From Takakia lepidozioides (lineage: Eukaryota > Streptophyta > Takakiopsida > Takakiales > Takakiaceae), in assembly GCA_030704615.1 (NCBI GenBank), contig CM060732.1, positions 15,314,001 through 15,378,000 of the forward strand: a DNA stretch of 64,000 nucleotides. Reading direction: 5' to 3'. The position numbers and the translations under genes are program-made. Within the stretch, counting starts at the first letter, position 1; each line of letters starts with the position of its first letter. The notes beneath the pieces are model-generated. The model made no database searches, was not told the origin of the DNA, and worked only from the letters and a program-made list of their open reading frames with translations. Of the stretch, positions 11,137 to 20,823 are shown in pieces.

Positions 11137-11877
11137 CAAGTCACATTGTCAATGGAACTTCGACTGCTCTGAGAACTAGCTCATGAGTCATTGGGCTCCT
11201 CCAGGTAACCTGGATTGCAGCCGTTGTACCGCCCCTGTTGATGTTCACCACAATGTCGTGCCCTTCAATCATACCACCATCGAATATGGAAAGCTTCACG
11301 TTTTCGTCGTCCACACCAATGCGAATGTCCCCATACAATGGAGAAGATGAGCGCACTCCTTCAGGAGTATACGTCTCTCCGATGGAGTCCACCCACGTCC
11401 ACTGGCAGCAGTTCCACCGCAACAGCATAGCAGTGCGCATTCTTCTGCATGGGTGCCCGTCGTAGCTGGGAAAATCGGAATCAAGGATGCGTAGGAGCCA
11501 CGGACTCCTCAGACCAAGATCGTCACCCCGCTCGAAGGTGTACTGGCTTGGGATATACTCAAAAGCGGACAATGTTTCCACATTCGAACCAGTATCTTCT
11601 GTGTAATCTGTGTACGAGATAACGATGTCTCCCGATGTAGCCAAATACATTGCATAATCGAAGCCTCCATAAGGGCAGTCGTCCCGGTTCCGGAAGCACG
11701 GCATCCTTGCAAAGGAGGACCTGAGGACGTCTTTGATGCCGATGACAATGACCTTGCGGATAGCAACGAAGCCCTTAGATTTTTGACATGATGAGAAGCG
11801 GAAGAGCAGTGCGGGCTCCAATAATGGAGCATCTGGGTCACACGTACCCACCAGTCATTGTGTAACGTGTTCATCAC
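11137..11877 (-). pseudogene. YDG-family gene, near full length
   Basis: The longest copy of the family, about 237 residues open in one frame. In order: CQKSKGFVAIRKVIVIG, the DCPYGGFDYAMY block, SGDIVISYTDY, a WLLRILDSDFPSYDG segment, RWNCCQWTW, a PLYGDIRIGVDDE segment, IFDGGMIEGHDIVVNINRG, and the ending LVLRAVEVPLTM. No ATG starts this frame; the longest frame begins at a GTG, so the start is uncertain or lies in another exon. It is mostly beta-rich by eye, with no signal peptide or membrane segment. The 3' end is cut by a gypsy fragment. The family was not recognised. Confidence 0.5.
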
Positions 11878-12019
11878 GCCAGCGGTGGATGAACCGATAC
11901 CTCTTTCTCATCCACGGGGTATAGTTTGAAATCTGCCACCGAAGTCCATCCCCCAGAAATTTAAATGTGCCCTGGAGTGTTTGTGAGGAATTGCAGCGTT
12001 TGCTTGAATTTCTTCCAGC

Positions 12020-12667
12020 CACCGCGCTATTGCCTCCTCCATCCGGGAGCTGCTGTCATTGAGCGTACTCCGCTACTCTTTTTCAAGGATGTCGTGCCGC
12101 CAAAATCCTGCTGACTGCCCTTATCATGGCCACGATTATGCTATGTTCAAACCAAAATCAGGAGACATCATTGTCTGGCTCTCTGTTTTCACAGACGCTT
12201 CTGGAATCAAGCGGGAGTCTTTGCGCGCAATGGAGTATCTGGAGGGCTATTACCGCTTTGAGCGAGGTGAGGGCGAGGGTCAATGCGGTCCGTGGGTCCT
12301 GAAAATTGTTGACCTCGATATACCAAGGTGGAATGGGATGCCAGACAGATCACGCACGGCCTCACTTTGGCGCTGGAACTGCTGCCACTGGACCAGGGAG
12401 GACGGCACCGGGGAAAACTATATTCGTGGAGTTCACTCCGCTTTTCCAGTATATGGAGACATTCGGCTGCGTTGCGAAGACGAATCGCATGGGCACAGGA
12501 GGCCCACAGTGACCTTGTCAATGTATGATGGTGGTATGATTGATGGGCATGACATTGTTGCCAGCTCCACCAAGGGCACCAGATCGACCACATTGCAGTT
12601 TACCTCGAGGTGCCGCATCAGTAATGAGCTTGTTTTGAGGGCTATCGAAGTTCCGTCGACTTGGTGA
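12020..12667 (+). CDS. YDG-family protein, least damaged copy
   Basis: Open from about 12008 to the TGA at 12665-12667, and lying head to head with the copy at 11.1-11.9 kb. The first in-frame ATG is 12089, but similarity reaches upstream to about 12020, so a 5' exon or a lost start is likely. Blocks in order: RMSCRQNPADCPYHGHDYAM, SGDIIVWLSVF, YRFERGE, WVLKIVDLDIP, RWNCCHWTRED, VYGDIRLRCEDE, MYDGGMIDGHDIV, LVLRAIEVPS. It is clearly diverged from the other copies yet open, which suggests past selection. AATAAA follows at 12737. Function unknown. Confidence 0.5.
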   Translation, partial: HRAIASSIRELLSLSVLRYSFSRMSCRQNPADCPYHGHDYAMFKPKSGDIIVWLSVFTDASGIKRESLRAMEYLEGYYRFERGEGEGQCGPWVLKIVDLDIPRWNGMPDRSRTASLWRWNCCHWTREDGTGENYIRGVHSAFPVYGDIRLRCEDESHGHRRPTVTLSMYDGGMIDGHDIVASSTKGTRSTTLQFTSRCRISNELVLRAIEVPSTW

Positions 12668-12736
12668 CGCCCATGTAGAAGGAGGAAGGGCTTAGATTTC
12701 TCTGGAGTTGCTAAATGTGAGACACCGTGTTCGATC

Positions 12737-12742
12737 AATAAA
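12737..12742 (+). terminator. AATAAA polyadenylation signal after YDG copy
   Basis: AATAAA occurs 70 bases after the YDG stop, in a GATCAATAAAAC context. R1 repeats downstream of other YDG copies carry the similar GATCAATAAAAA, which suggests a shared 3' untranslated region. From 12743 to 13020 I see nothing further. Confidence 0.4.
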
Positions 12743-13021
12743 ACAACCCATCATACCTCACTTCTGTGTGCTTGTGTTTCATCGTGTTCAAGAACTGCCG
12801 TAATTGGCCCACTGTTTACAATTTGAGGTCTCATTTCTACAATGTGTCTGTCCATATGAATATACCAGAGTCAGCGTTATCAGAGTCCTGAGGTGAAGAA
12901 AATCCATCTATGAGTTAAAGGAAACATGTACACGCCGAAGCTCGGAAATTCGGCACTGCATTTCATTTTTCTCCATGCAACGATTTCTGGCAGCTCCCTT
13001 TCCTCCGTTGTCGTCGTAACG

Positions 13022-14062
13022 GAAATGTTGTACAACATTTCATTTCCTGACATGGCAATACCATACTTCCAATTTGAAATGCGGCGCCGCATTTCCATAT
13101 TGGACCTTGAATTGTCCGAGCATGTCCAGTCGCTAATGCTTGTCCATGTCCATACTTGAAATGCGCCACCGCATTTCCATGTCCGTCAACAAAATTTTGT
13201 ACCGGACAATGAAATGCGGCACTGCATTTCCGGAGAGCACAATGGAATGCGGTGCCGCATTTGCGTCGAAGGGTCTGGAATTGGACAAACAACGATGTCC
13301 GTTCTGGAAATGCGGCACCGCATTTCCATGTCCGTCATCAAAATATCGTATTGGACACTGGAATGCGGTGCCGCATTTCCATGTCCGTCATCAAAATATC
13401 GTATTGGACAATGGAATGCGGTGCCGCATTTCCGTCCAACAAGACGGAATGCCCACACGGGTCTGGAATTGGACAAACAACGATGTCTGTTTTGGAAATG
13501 CGGCGCCGCATTTTCATGTTGGGCAATCGAAAGTTTTTATAGGACAATGTAAGTTTTTATAGGACGATGGAATGCGGTGCCGCATTTCCATCAAAGGGTC
13601 TGGAATTGGACAAACAACGATGTCCGTTTTGGAAATGCGGCGCCGCATTTCCATGTACGTCATCGAAATTTCTTATTGGACAATGGAATGCGGTGCCGCA
13701 TTCCCGTCTAGCATCATGGAATGGGGAGCCGCATTTCCGTCGATGGGTCTGCAGTTGGAAAAATGTCCATCTCCAAAAGGTAAATGCGGCACTGCATTTC
13801 CATGTTCGACCTCCGCATTTCCATTTACCTCCATGGAAGGAGCTGGCAATCGGCAAAACTGCCGTGTCAGAAACCGAAATGCGGCACCGCATTTCCGTTT
13901 GTCCGAACAGTTTCTGATGTCCAAACCATGAAACGGAAAATTGTTCTTGCCCCGGTTTTGGAAATGCGGTGCCGCATTTCCAAAGGAGGTTTTTGCAGTT
14001 GCCGCATTTCCATTCCACCATTGAAATGCGGTGCCGCATTTCAGATTTTGGGAGGGACCAGG
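13022..14062. repeat. array of GC-centred palindromes (GAAATGCGGCGCCGCATTTC type)
   Basis: About 16 units in 1.04 kb. The perfect form is the 20-base palindrome GAAATGCGGCGCCGCATTTC (13076-13095; also near 13493 and 13630). Variants change the centre to GGTGCC or GGCACC, but the outer arms mostly remain complementary. Units are usually followed by ATGTCCGTC or GGGTCTGGAATTGGAC spacers, and longer groupings repeat near 13268, 13459 and 13588. A sister palindrome GAAATGTTGTACAACATTTC opens the array at 13022. Not coding; function unknown. Confidence 0.8.
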
Positions 14063-14378
14063 TTTGGACGATGTTGTCGTTGAGAAGCAAATGGGAGAGG
14101 GGACATGAAGGACGGGGAGAATTTCCTTTATATACTTTGGAATAAAATTTAAATGTACAGAGAGGGCACAGGGCTAAAGATTTGTTTGCACAATCAGCAC
14201 AGTAGACGTGCTTCAAATGCAATTCATGTGGATCAATAAAAACCCCATTATGCCCTCTTTTTGTTCTATTTTGTATCCATCGTTCCCAGAATGCATCATT
14301 CCTCATTTCGTTTGGGATTGGGAGTGTGGGTGGATTTTGCAAGTGGCTGGTAGGCTGAAATGGACCCCCATTGTACAA
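14055..14378 (-). CDS. small zinc-ribbon-like ORF within repeat R1
   Basis: Minus-strand frame of about 108 residues with protein-like composition: NDAFWERWIQNRTKRGHNG, DPHELHLKHVYCADC, and a paired-Cys cluster CADC-x7-CPLC, then YSKVYKGNSPRPSCPLSHL. The same reading is kept in the R1 copies at 29.6 and 45.4 kb, up to the point where each R1 is cut. It may be a fragment of a real gene carried in the repeat. The R1 copies are so similar that conservation of the frame proves little. Confidence 0.35.
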
Positions 14379-14606
14379 AGCAGTACCACCCTACCATTCG
14401 CGAAACATTGCCTTTCAATATGTAATTCTAAAAAACATTGCCGAACCTCCTTCATCAGGAGGTCCTTCTCCCCCTATGACCATGACACCCTAAACCCTAT
14501 TCCCGCGGACACTCATTTCCGGAAAATAGTCATGCTCATGTTTTTTTCGACACTTACGACTCTGCTCATGGCTCATGCCGCTCATGGCTCATGGCTCATG
14601 AAATAG
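14130..14606 (+). repeat. dispersed repeat R1, copy 1
   Basis: A unit of about 470 bases running from GGGCACAGGGCTAAAG, through GGATCAATAAAAACCCC and TTCCCGCGGACACTCATTTC, to short CTCATGG repeats, and closing AAATAGCAGCCCCCC. Other copies: 29327-29737 plus 30463-30510 (-), 45312-45772, 46179-46590, and partial ones at about 36.4-36.53 and 56.1 kb. Three copies start where a YDG gene ends, so R1 may be the YDG 3' flank, or the two may move together. No terminal inverted repeat was seen. Confidence 0.65.
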
Positions 14607-15277
14607 CAGCCCCCCAATAAGGAGAAGAAGGAAAAAAAGGGGCTACGGTGGGTTCACCGCAAGGCCTTCCACGCCAAGATGATCGCTCGGAACGACCTGT
14701 GCGCCACAAGCTCATTCCACATGCATGGCGAACACGTGTCCATCTAACCGTTATGAATATCTCTGGAAATCATATTTTTCTCATCCACCGAAATTCGTTC
14801 GGGTCCACCTCTCATCCGAAAAAGTTCATTGTTGAGTAATAGCTTTTGGGATGTTTCAGAGGAATGTGAAGTATGTACAGTTGTACAGCGGTGCAGGTGC
14901 CGTTAAAATTGAATGGAAATGGGCATCTCATCTGGAATCTCTGACATGACAGGCAAATGGCGGCTCTGTCAGTCAATCTTGTTGAGTTGGTTGTCCAATG
15001 CACTGGTGGGGCACCTGTGAGAAAATAGTTGGATTCTTTGATTAGGGCTGACATTATCCACTCCGCATTTGGGCACTCTGCGACCATCCACTTGGTTCGC
15101 ATGGGGACACATTTCTATGATGTGCCGAACCGCGTTAGGAGACCTGCATGCGGGAGTGACACCTGCAATTGTGTGTAAGGACGTATTCTATACAGCCAAA
15201 AAACTTCGCTCTAGTACAATCTGCAATCAGAAGCAACGTCGGACTCTGAATTGTGTGTTTTGAAGCAACATTGACAG
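14607..15277. other. MULE-2 5' flank, non-coding
   Basis: About 670 bases between R1 and the MULE-2 start codon with no convincing frame. It should contain the MULE-2 5' end and promoter. I found neither a terminal inverted repeat matching the 3' GTGAGCG region nor a clear TATA box. Confidence 0.35.
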
Positions 15278-18200
15278 ATGGCCTCCCAGCCCATGGGCTC
15301 CCTTGACGCGGATTTCTTCAGTGAGGACCACCCTGTCCCCTTTTCTTACGAGGTGGAAGATGACAGTTTTGCGGTGGTGCATGAACACGTGCTCGCAACG
15401 CAGTTTCGGTTGGAAAATGGAACTTTATTCCTTGAAAGGGAAGTGTACGATGCCAATGGAAAACTGCTCAAGTACGCGTTCAAGAATCCTTTGCATACTG
15501 CACCAACCACACTATGGAGAGTGACTCCAGGCAGATACAGGGTGCTCAGTGCTCCTCGGAGACAGTCTGCAGGATCGTTCGTTACTCCTGGCATGGCAGC
15601 ATCAGTGGCCCAGGAGAAAACACCCGTGGTTGTCAAGAAGGAGTCAACACTGTAGTTGAGCTTTCGGACTCATCCTCCGATGACGCCTGTGAAATACCGC
15701 CCGTGGATCAGCCATGTCCACATCAGGAAGCAGATGTGGAGGAGATCACTAGTGTCATTCCTAAACTGAAAGCCATGGGTGGGATGGCAGGATTCAAGAG
15801 TGAGTTGAGGGGGATTGACTGGAGCACTTTCAATGTTCATAGGGTGGCATTCTTATCGGAATCTTTTGATGGTAATACTGTTTTCGAGCTGCCTCCTCCT
15901 GGTCGCGTGGGGGGCATTTCCAGTCTCATGGAAGGAATGGACAAAAAGCACGATGGGCACCCTTGGTGCCGCACAAAAACCTCCAATATTCACAACCACG
16001 ACAACCTCATATTCAGGCGAACAGTCTATAATGGGCACGTGAAATGCGAGAACATGAAATGCAGACACTTCGCATTGTCGGGTGTGCAAAACCCAAGCAA
16101 ATGGGATGGTGTCAGTGAGAATCCATTCAAGCCTGGTGTGACACCACCATACAGTAACACTTTTGTGTGCAAGTTCTGTAGGGTACCACCTTGCTGCCTT
16201 ACAATGTGTGGCGCCAGAATGTACCATGTGGTGCATCGATTCAAAACCCTGACTAGAGCCTGTGTCCATTTCGGTTTTCACAACCACCCTGTGTCCAAGG
16301 GGGATTACAGGGAGAGCGTTGAGACAGTCTCGCGTCTGATAAGGCAAGAGTTGGATACCAATCCAACTGGAACCACATCTGCAATTGCCATGGGGGCAAG
16401 CAAGTCCTTTCTGGAAAGCCGTATTCTGTGTGCATCGGTTTCGGTTGGAGGAAAACTGGAGGGACCAGCTTTGGACACTGTTATGGACCATTTCTCGACT
16501 TTGATTTCTCCAAACTTTCAGGTGAACGCTTTAAGAATGGGCTCTTGGAGCCGAGGTTATATGGACAATATTATGGATTTGAAGAAAAGGAGCATGTACG
16601 ACTACATCCAAGACAACGTTTTCCCAGGGCAAGGAGCCAGGAAAGTGTTCCTGTTCAAAATGTCCACAAGAGGTGAGGGCAGCGGAGTCAGCCTGGTTAA
16701 ACGTATGCAAAAGGGTGGCGATCTAGGCAACTTCTTCTTTATGTTCGATCACGTTAAGAGGGTTAAAGACTGGACCACAATGGCATGTCATGTTTACGAC
16801 CCTGTGTACCAGCGTGTCATGACAATTGCAGTGTGTGACATGCAATCAGAGGACCCAAATTCACAGCAGCTCATGTGGGAAGCTCTCATTCGTGTTATGG
16901 CCTCCAATGGTCTCCCATCTCCCAATTTTGCTGGTTTCATGGCCGACAGTGCTCAAGCTAACTTCAACGCTGTCCGCATTGTATTCGGGACGGGAGATCC
17001 AAAAGTGCCAATGCCTGGAAGAGAACGTACGTGTCTTTTCCATCGGACACAATCCCTGGACAAACACACAAAGGCAGACATCAAGCCAGATATGCTGAGT
17101 ATGCATCGTCAACTGTGCAAACAGTACAAAGATGCCAAAACTATGGGGGAAGCGAATACATTGTTCCAGACAATTCGTGCCTGGTGGTACTCATCTGGAG
17201 CGGCATCGGAGGACAGCATGAGGGCACTGGAAGACTGGTTCGCATTTTGGCACTTCCGTTACCGACAGTGGGGAGCGGCCATGACAACGGTGAGCGGTTT
17301 GCATTCACCTTCCTTTGGGTGCTTTGGATATATCTTTCAGGGTCCCATCCTAATATCGGCTTTGTGTTTTTTTGCCTTGCAGCATATGTCCATTGAGGAG
17401 ATGGCAGACATGCCGTCTTGCAATCTAGCGGAGACAATGCACAATGCGTGGTTGCAGCAATCCGGCAAAAAGGGAAGAGATTTGTGTGCGGCTACGGCCG
17501 ATGACCTTATCCGTGCTCTGCAGCAGCAAACCAGATACAGGTCATTCTTGAGGGGTGGCCTTGGAGGCAAAGGCCCAGACATGAGCGAGTTGATGTTGCG
17601 GGCAGCCAGAAGATCAGGGGATCCCGGCAAAATAGCGCGGGCAGTGAGCATATGTGCAGATGGCACCCATCTCGTGGGAAGAGTTCCCCATCTGGAAGGC
17701 AAAGAGAGATTCGGGTCTTGCAAACGGAAATTGGATACCCCTCCTGGATCGGGTACAGATTCCCATAGGGCGGACCAGGTCAACTTCTTGACGCCACATG
17801 TTCCCTTGGATCAAAGATGGAATTGCGGAACATCCACAGGTGAGGGCCATTCTGCCCCAGACCGGACCCCTGCATCAAGCACTGTCACTGTGGATTGCGT
17901 GTGAAATGCGCGGCGATCAGGGCCACCGATCATGAAAAATGTACATCATTAATATCTAGAGGGAAAGAACGCACTGCAGCTCCTACATTCACTGGTTTGT
18001 TTCTCCCTTACGGCCAAAGAGAGGCAAAGAACCACAAGTTCTGGTTTTGCACTGACGATTGCGGGAGATGTCTGCATGGGACAGTGAGGCCCTCCGTGGT
18101 GATCCACCAACCATGTGGCCTGTGAAGATGGGCACAGGTCTCACTCACCAAGAGATCGCAATGCTGGAAGAGGCGGGTTTCTCCCTAGCCAGACATTCCA

Positions 18201-18670
18201 TTACACGTGAAGGTGCTTCAAGTACAAGCGGTTCACGGGTACCTCCGCCCAACGCTCACTTGTGGCCAACCAGACGGAATGGGAAGCTGGTTCGACGATT
18301 CCCTCCAACCGCAGAACACTATGGAAAAATCGAGTCCGCGAGAATGCTTCACGCTCGTGTTGCAGGAACATTGGAAGTGCCTGATCCAGGGTATGGTCGG
18401 GTCTTCACCATGATCTCATCCGCATCTCCGCTACAGGACAAGACGTACGACATCACTGTTTCCAATTTTCCCAATTGTACCTGTCCTGATTTTGTTGGTA
18501 TGCTTTCAAGTAGTTTGGGAAAGAGAGGGAAGTTCATACCGTGCAAACACCTTTACTTCCTCTTCTTGAGAAGGATGGTTTGTGATCCAAAGCGGGACTT
18601 CTTCATTCACCAAGCCACTATGAGTTTCAACGAAGTCAACATACTTCTACAGCGGGATACAAGCCCATAG
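15278..18670 (+). pseudogene. MULE-2: Mutator-like DDE transposase with SWIM finger, frameshifted
   Basis: Best preserved of the three MULE copies. ATG 15278 (MASQPMGSLDADFF) opens the N-terminal domain, then a VELSDSSSDD acidic segment at about 15655-15690. A Cys/His region follows (DGHPWCRTKT, FVCKFCRVPPCC, HFGFHNHPVSKG). The DDE core has FDHVKRVKDW, AVCDMQSED, GFMADSAQANFNAVR and CLFHRTQSL. After the intron comes MADMPSCNLAETMHNAW, then FWFCTDDCGRC and a SWIM finger (CTCPDF...CKHLYF). Breaks: a frameshift at about 15640-15655 just before the acidic segment, a frame change near 17900 and another near 18105. One 2.4-kb frame covers most of the core. Confidence 0.8.
17290..17382 (+). other. 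intron in MULE-2 transposase
   Basis: It opens GTGAGCGG after ATG-ACA-AC and closes CCTTGCAG before CAT-ATG-TCC. At 93 bases it is a multiple of three with no in-frame stop, so the open frame runs straight through it. Comparison with MULE-1, whose intron at the same place is 116 bases and unrelated in sequence, shows that it is spliced out. Confidence 0.7.
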
Positions 18671-18874
18671 AAAGCATGCACTTGACACTCCGAAATCTGT
18701 GTTTTCCTTGACTACAACTTGTAATGGAATGACTGTTCAAGTCCAGTGTCTCTCAATGTATGTCGTCTAACATCTTTGCTATGCGTGGGTCAATGCATTT
18801 GTCGCATTGGTTTGTCATTCTGTTATCATTAGCAAGCACAAGAAACTACCTTCAGATAGACAGATGATCAAATC

Positions 18875-19022
18875 AACCTCGTGTTAACACAAGGTTTACT
18901 TGGAGTTTTCCAAATCCCCCTTGTGCCGACACAAGGTTGATTTTAGTTCCAGGAAAACAACCTCGTGTTAACACAACGTTCATTTCAGTTCTAGGAAATG
19001 AAGCTCCTGTTAACAGAAGGTT
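18875..19022. repeat. four near-palindromes of the CTCGTGTTAACACAAGG type
   Basis: AACCTCGTGTTAACACAAGG lies at 18875, with variants at about 18918 (TTGTGCCGACACAAGG), 18959 and 19001. They are spaced about 42 bases apart, separated by AGTTCCAGGAAA-like spacers. Each can fold on itself around GTTAAC or a variant. They sit between the MULE-2 stop and its GTGAGCG terminal region, the place where subterminal transposase-binding repeats would be expected; that role is inference. Confidence 0.6.
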
Positions 19023-19119
19023 GAACTCCAGGAAAGCCCAAAACCCTTCATCCGTTTCACCTTCATGTGGTGAAATCAGCAGTTGGGGGCCCCACGGTTA
19101 CAGGCCCACCTTCTTTGTG

Positions 19120-19240
19120 GTGACGTGGCATGACCTGGACCAGGCTCACGCCATGTCAGCTGCGTGAGCGTAGGCTCATGCCACGTCATCGTTGTGTGAG
19201 CGTACGCTCACACGCTCACGCGGTAGCGTCGTGCCAGAGT
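19120..19240 (+). repeat. GTGAGCG-rich terminal region of MULE-2
   Basis: It contains a perfect 16-base palindrome GTGAGCGTACGCTCAC near 19199 and several CGTGAGC/GCTCACG and GACGTGGCA words. The same mixture occurs downstream of MULE-1 (901-1040, opposite orientation). It is probably the 3' end of the element; a 5' partner was not found. Confidence 0.45.
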
Positions 19241-19334
19241 AGGAGCAGGTTGCAGAAATGCAACTGGGAGGACGTAGTTGTTTCAAGGGTATATGCTATG
19301 GTGCAGTAATAGCAACACCAATTGAGGGGGAAAC

Positions 19335-20823
19335 AAGCAGTTACCCACCACATTTCTATGAAGAAAAAGAGGGAGAAATAGAAATCCTAGATGAACCAGC
19401 CACTGTGAGTTTACAAGATGAAGTAGTGGCTGGATAGACAATCTCAGCTGAAGAGCAGGTGAGAGAAGTGAATGTGGGAACTAAGGAGGAACCAAGAATG
19501 GTGAAAGTTGGGGCTGACTTGGAGCCTGAATTCTTTGAAGAAGCTAAGAGCCTATTTATCAAATACAAGGATGTATTTGCATGGAGCTATGAAGACCTGA
19601 AGGGGATACCCCCTGAAATATACCAACACAAAATTGAGTTGGAACCAGGTTCTGTACCAATCAAACGGGCAAGATACAGGATGAATCCCAACCATGCACA
19701 GAAGGTTGGAGAGGAGATAAAGAAGTTGGCTGAGGCTAAGTTTATATACCTGATAGAGTATACAACTTGGCTATCATCCATCGTGATAGTTCCCAAGAAG
19801 AATGGCAAACTGAGAGTTTCTGTGAACTATAAGAAGTTGAATGATTGTACAAAGAAAAATCCATTTCCTTTGCCATTCACAGAAGCGGTACTGGACACTG
19901 TGGCAGACCATGAGATGTACTCATTCATGGATGGCTTTAGTGGGTATAACCAAGTACAAGTAGCTGAAGAGGATCAGGGAAAGACAACTTTCATTACTGA
20001 CTGGGGTGCTTATGCATACAAAGTCATGCCTTTTGGACTTTGTAATGCACCAGCAAATTTCCAGAGAGTGATCAGTGAATCTTTCCATGAGTACTTGGGA
20101 TAATTTTATGCAAGTGTTCTTAGATGAATTAAGTGTTTATAGCTCTAAGAACGAACACTTGCAGAAATTGGAGTTATGTTTGGCCAGATGCAGGATGAGA
20201 GGTCTTGGGCTAAATCCAGAAAATGTACTTTTTGTGTAAACTCAGGAGTTCTTTTGGGACACATTGTGTGTCAAAAAGGACTGCTTGTAGATCCTAGAAA
20301 GACAGAGGCTATAAATGCCTCACCACCACCAAGTAATGTTAAGGCTCTAAGGAGGTTCTTTGGACAAACCAGTTATTACAGAAGGTTTGTCAGACGATAT
20401 GCACAGAAGGCAGCACCATTGAGCAAACTCTTGAAGAAGGATGCAATGTTTGCATGGACAGCTGAATGTCAACAGGCTTTTGATGAACTTACATTGTCAG
20501 TAACAACTACACCTGTACTGATTAACCCTCATTGGCATATGGTATTTCATGTACACTGTGATGCCTCAGGAGAAGCATTGGGGGCAGTGTTAGCCCAAAA
20601 TGTCATAGGAAACATAGATTCACCTGTGTATTATGCTAGCAGACTGTTGAACAGTGCTGAAAGGAACTATAGCACCACCGAAAGAGAAGCTTTGGCAATG
20701 ATTTCTTCAGTCAAGAAATTCAGGCATTATTTGCTGGGAAGGAAGTTTATGTTCTATGTGGATCATCAAGCTCTGATTTATTTGGTGAACAAGTATAGTG
20801 TGAAAAGAAGAGGGCATAAATCC
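19335..20823 (+). pseudogene. gypsy B pol: reverse transcriptase and RNase H, broken
   Basis: Copies retrotransposon RNA into DNA. The FAWSYEDLKGIPPEI opening is typical of plant Tat/Athila-type Ty3/gypsy pol. RT follows with IVIVPKKNGKLRV, FMDGFSGYNQV and KVMPFGLCNAPANF, then a frame change at about 20100. The catalytic FxDD box reads FLDE, so the second Asp is lost. The tether (LRRFFGQTSYYRRFVRRYA) and RNase H (HCDASGEALGAVLA, YSTTEREALAMI) are in one frame to about 20808. There it ends abruptly in LTR-like sequence. No gag or integrase is attached. It is a different family from G1. Confidence 0.8.

Noticed and set aside
13140-13931. Overlapping frames of 60-140 residues in the 13-kb array, rich in MRCRIS/NAAPHF-like repeats
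   Set aside because: Same repeat read in all frames of a palindromic array; not protein-coding.
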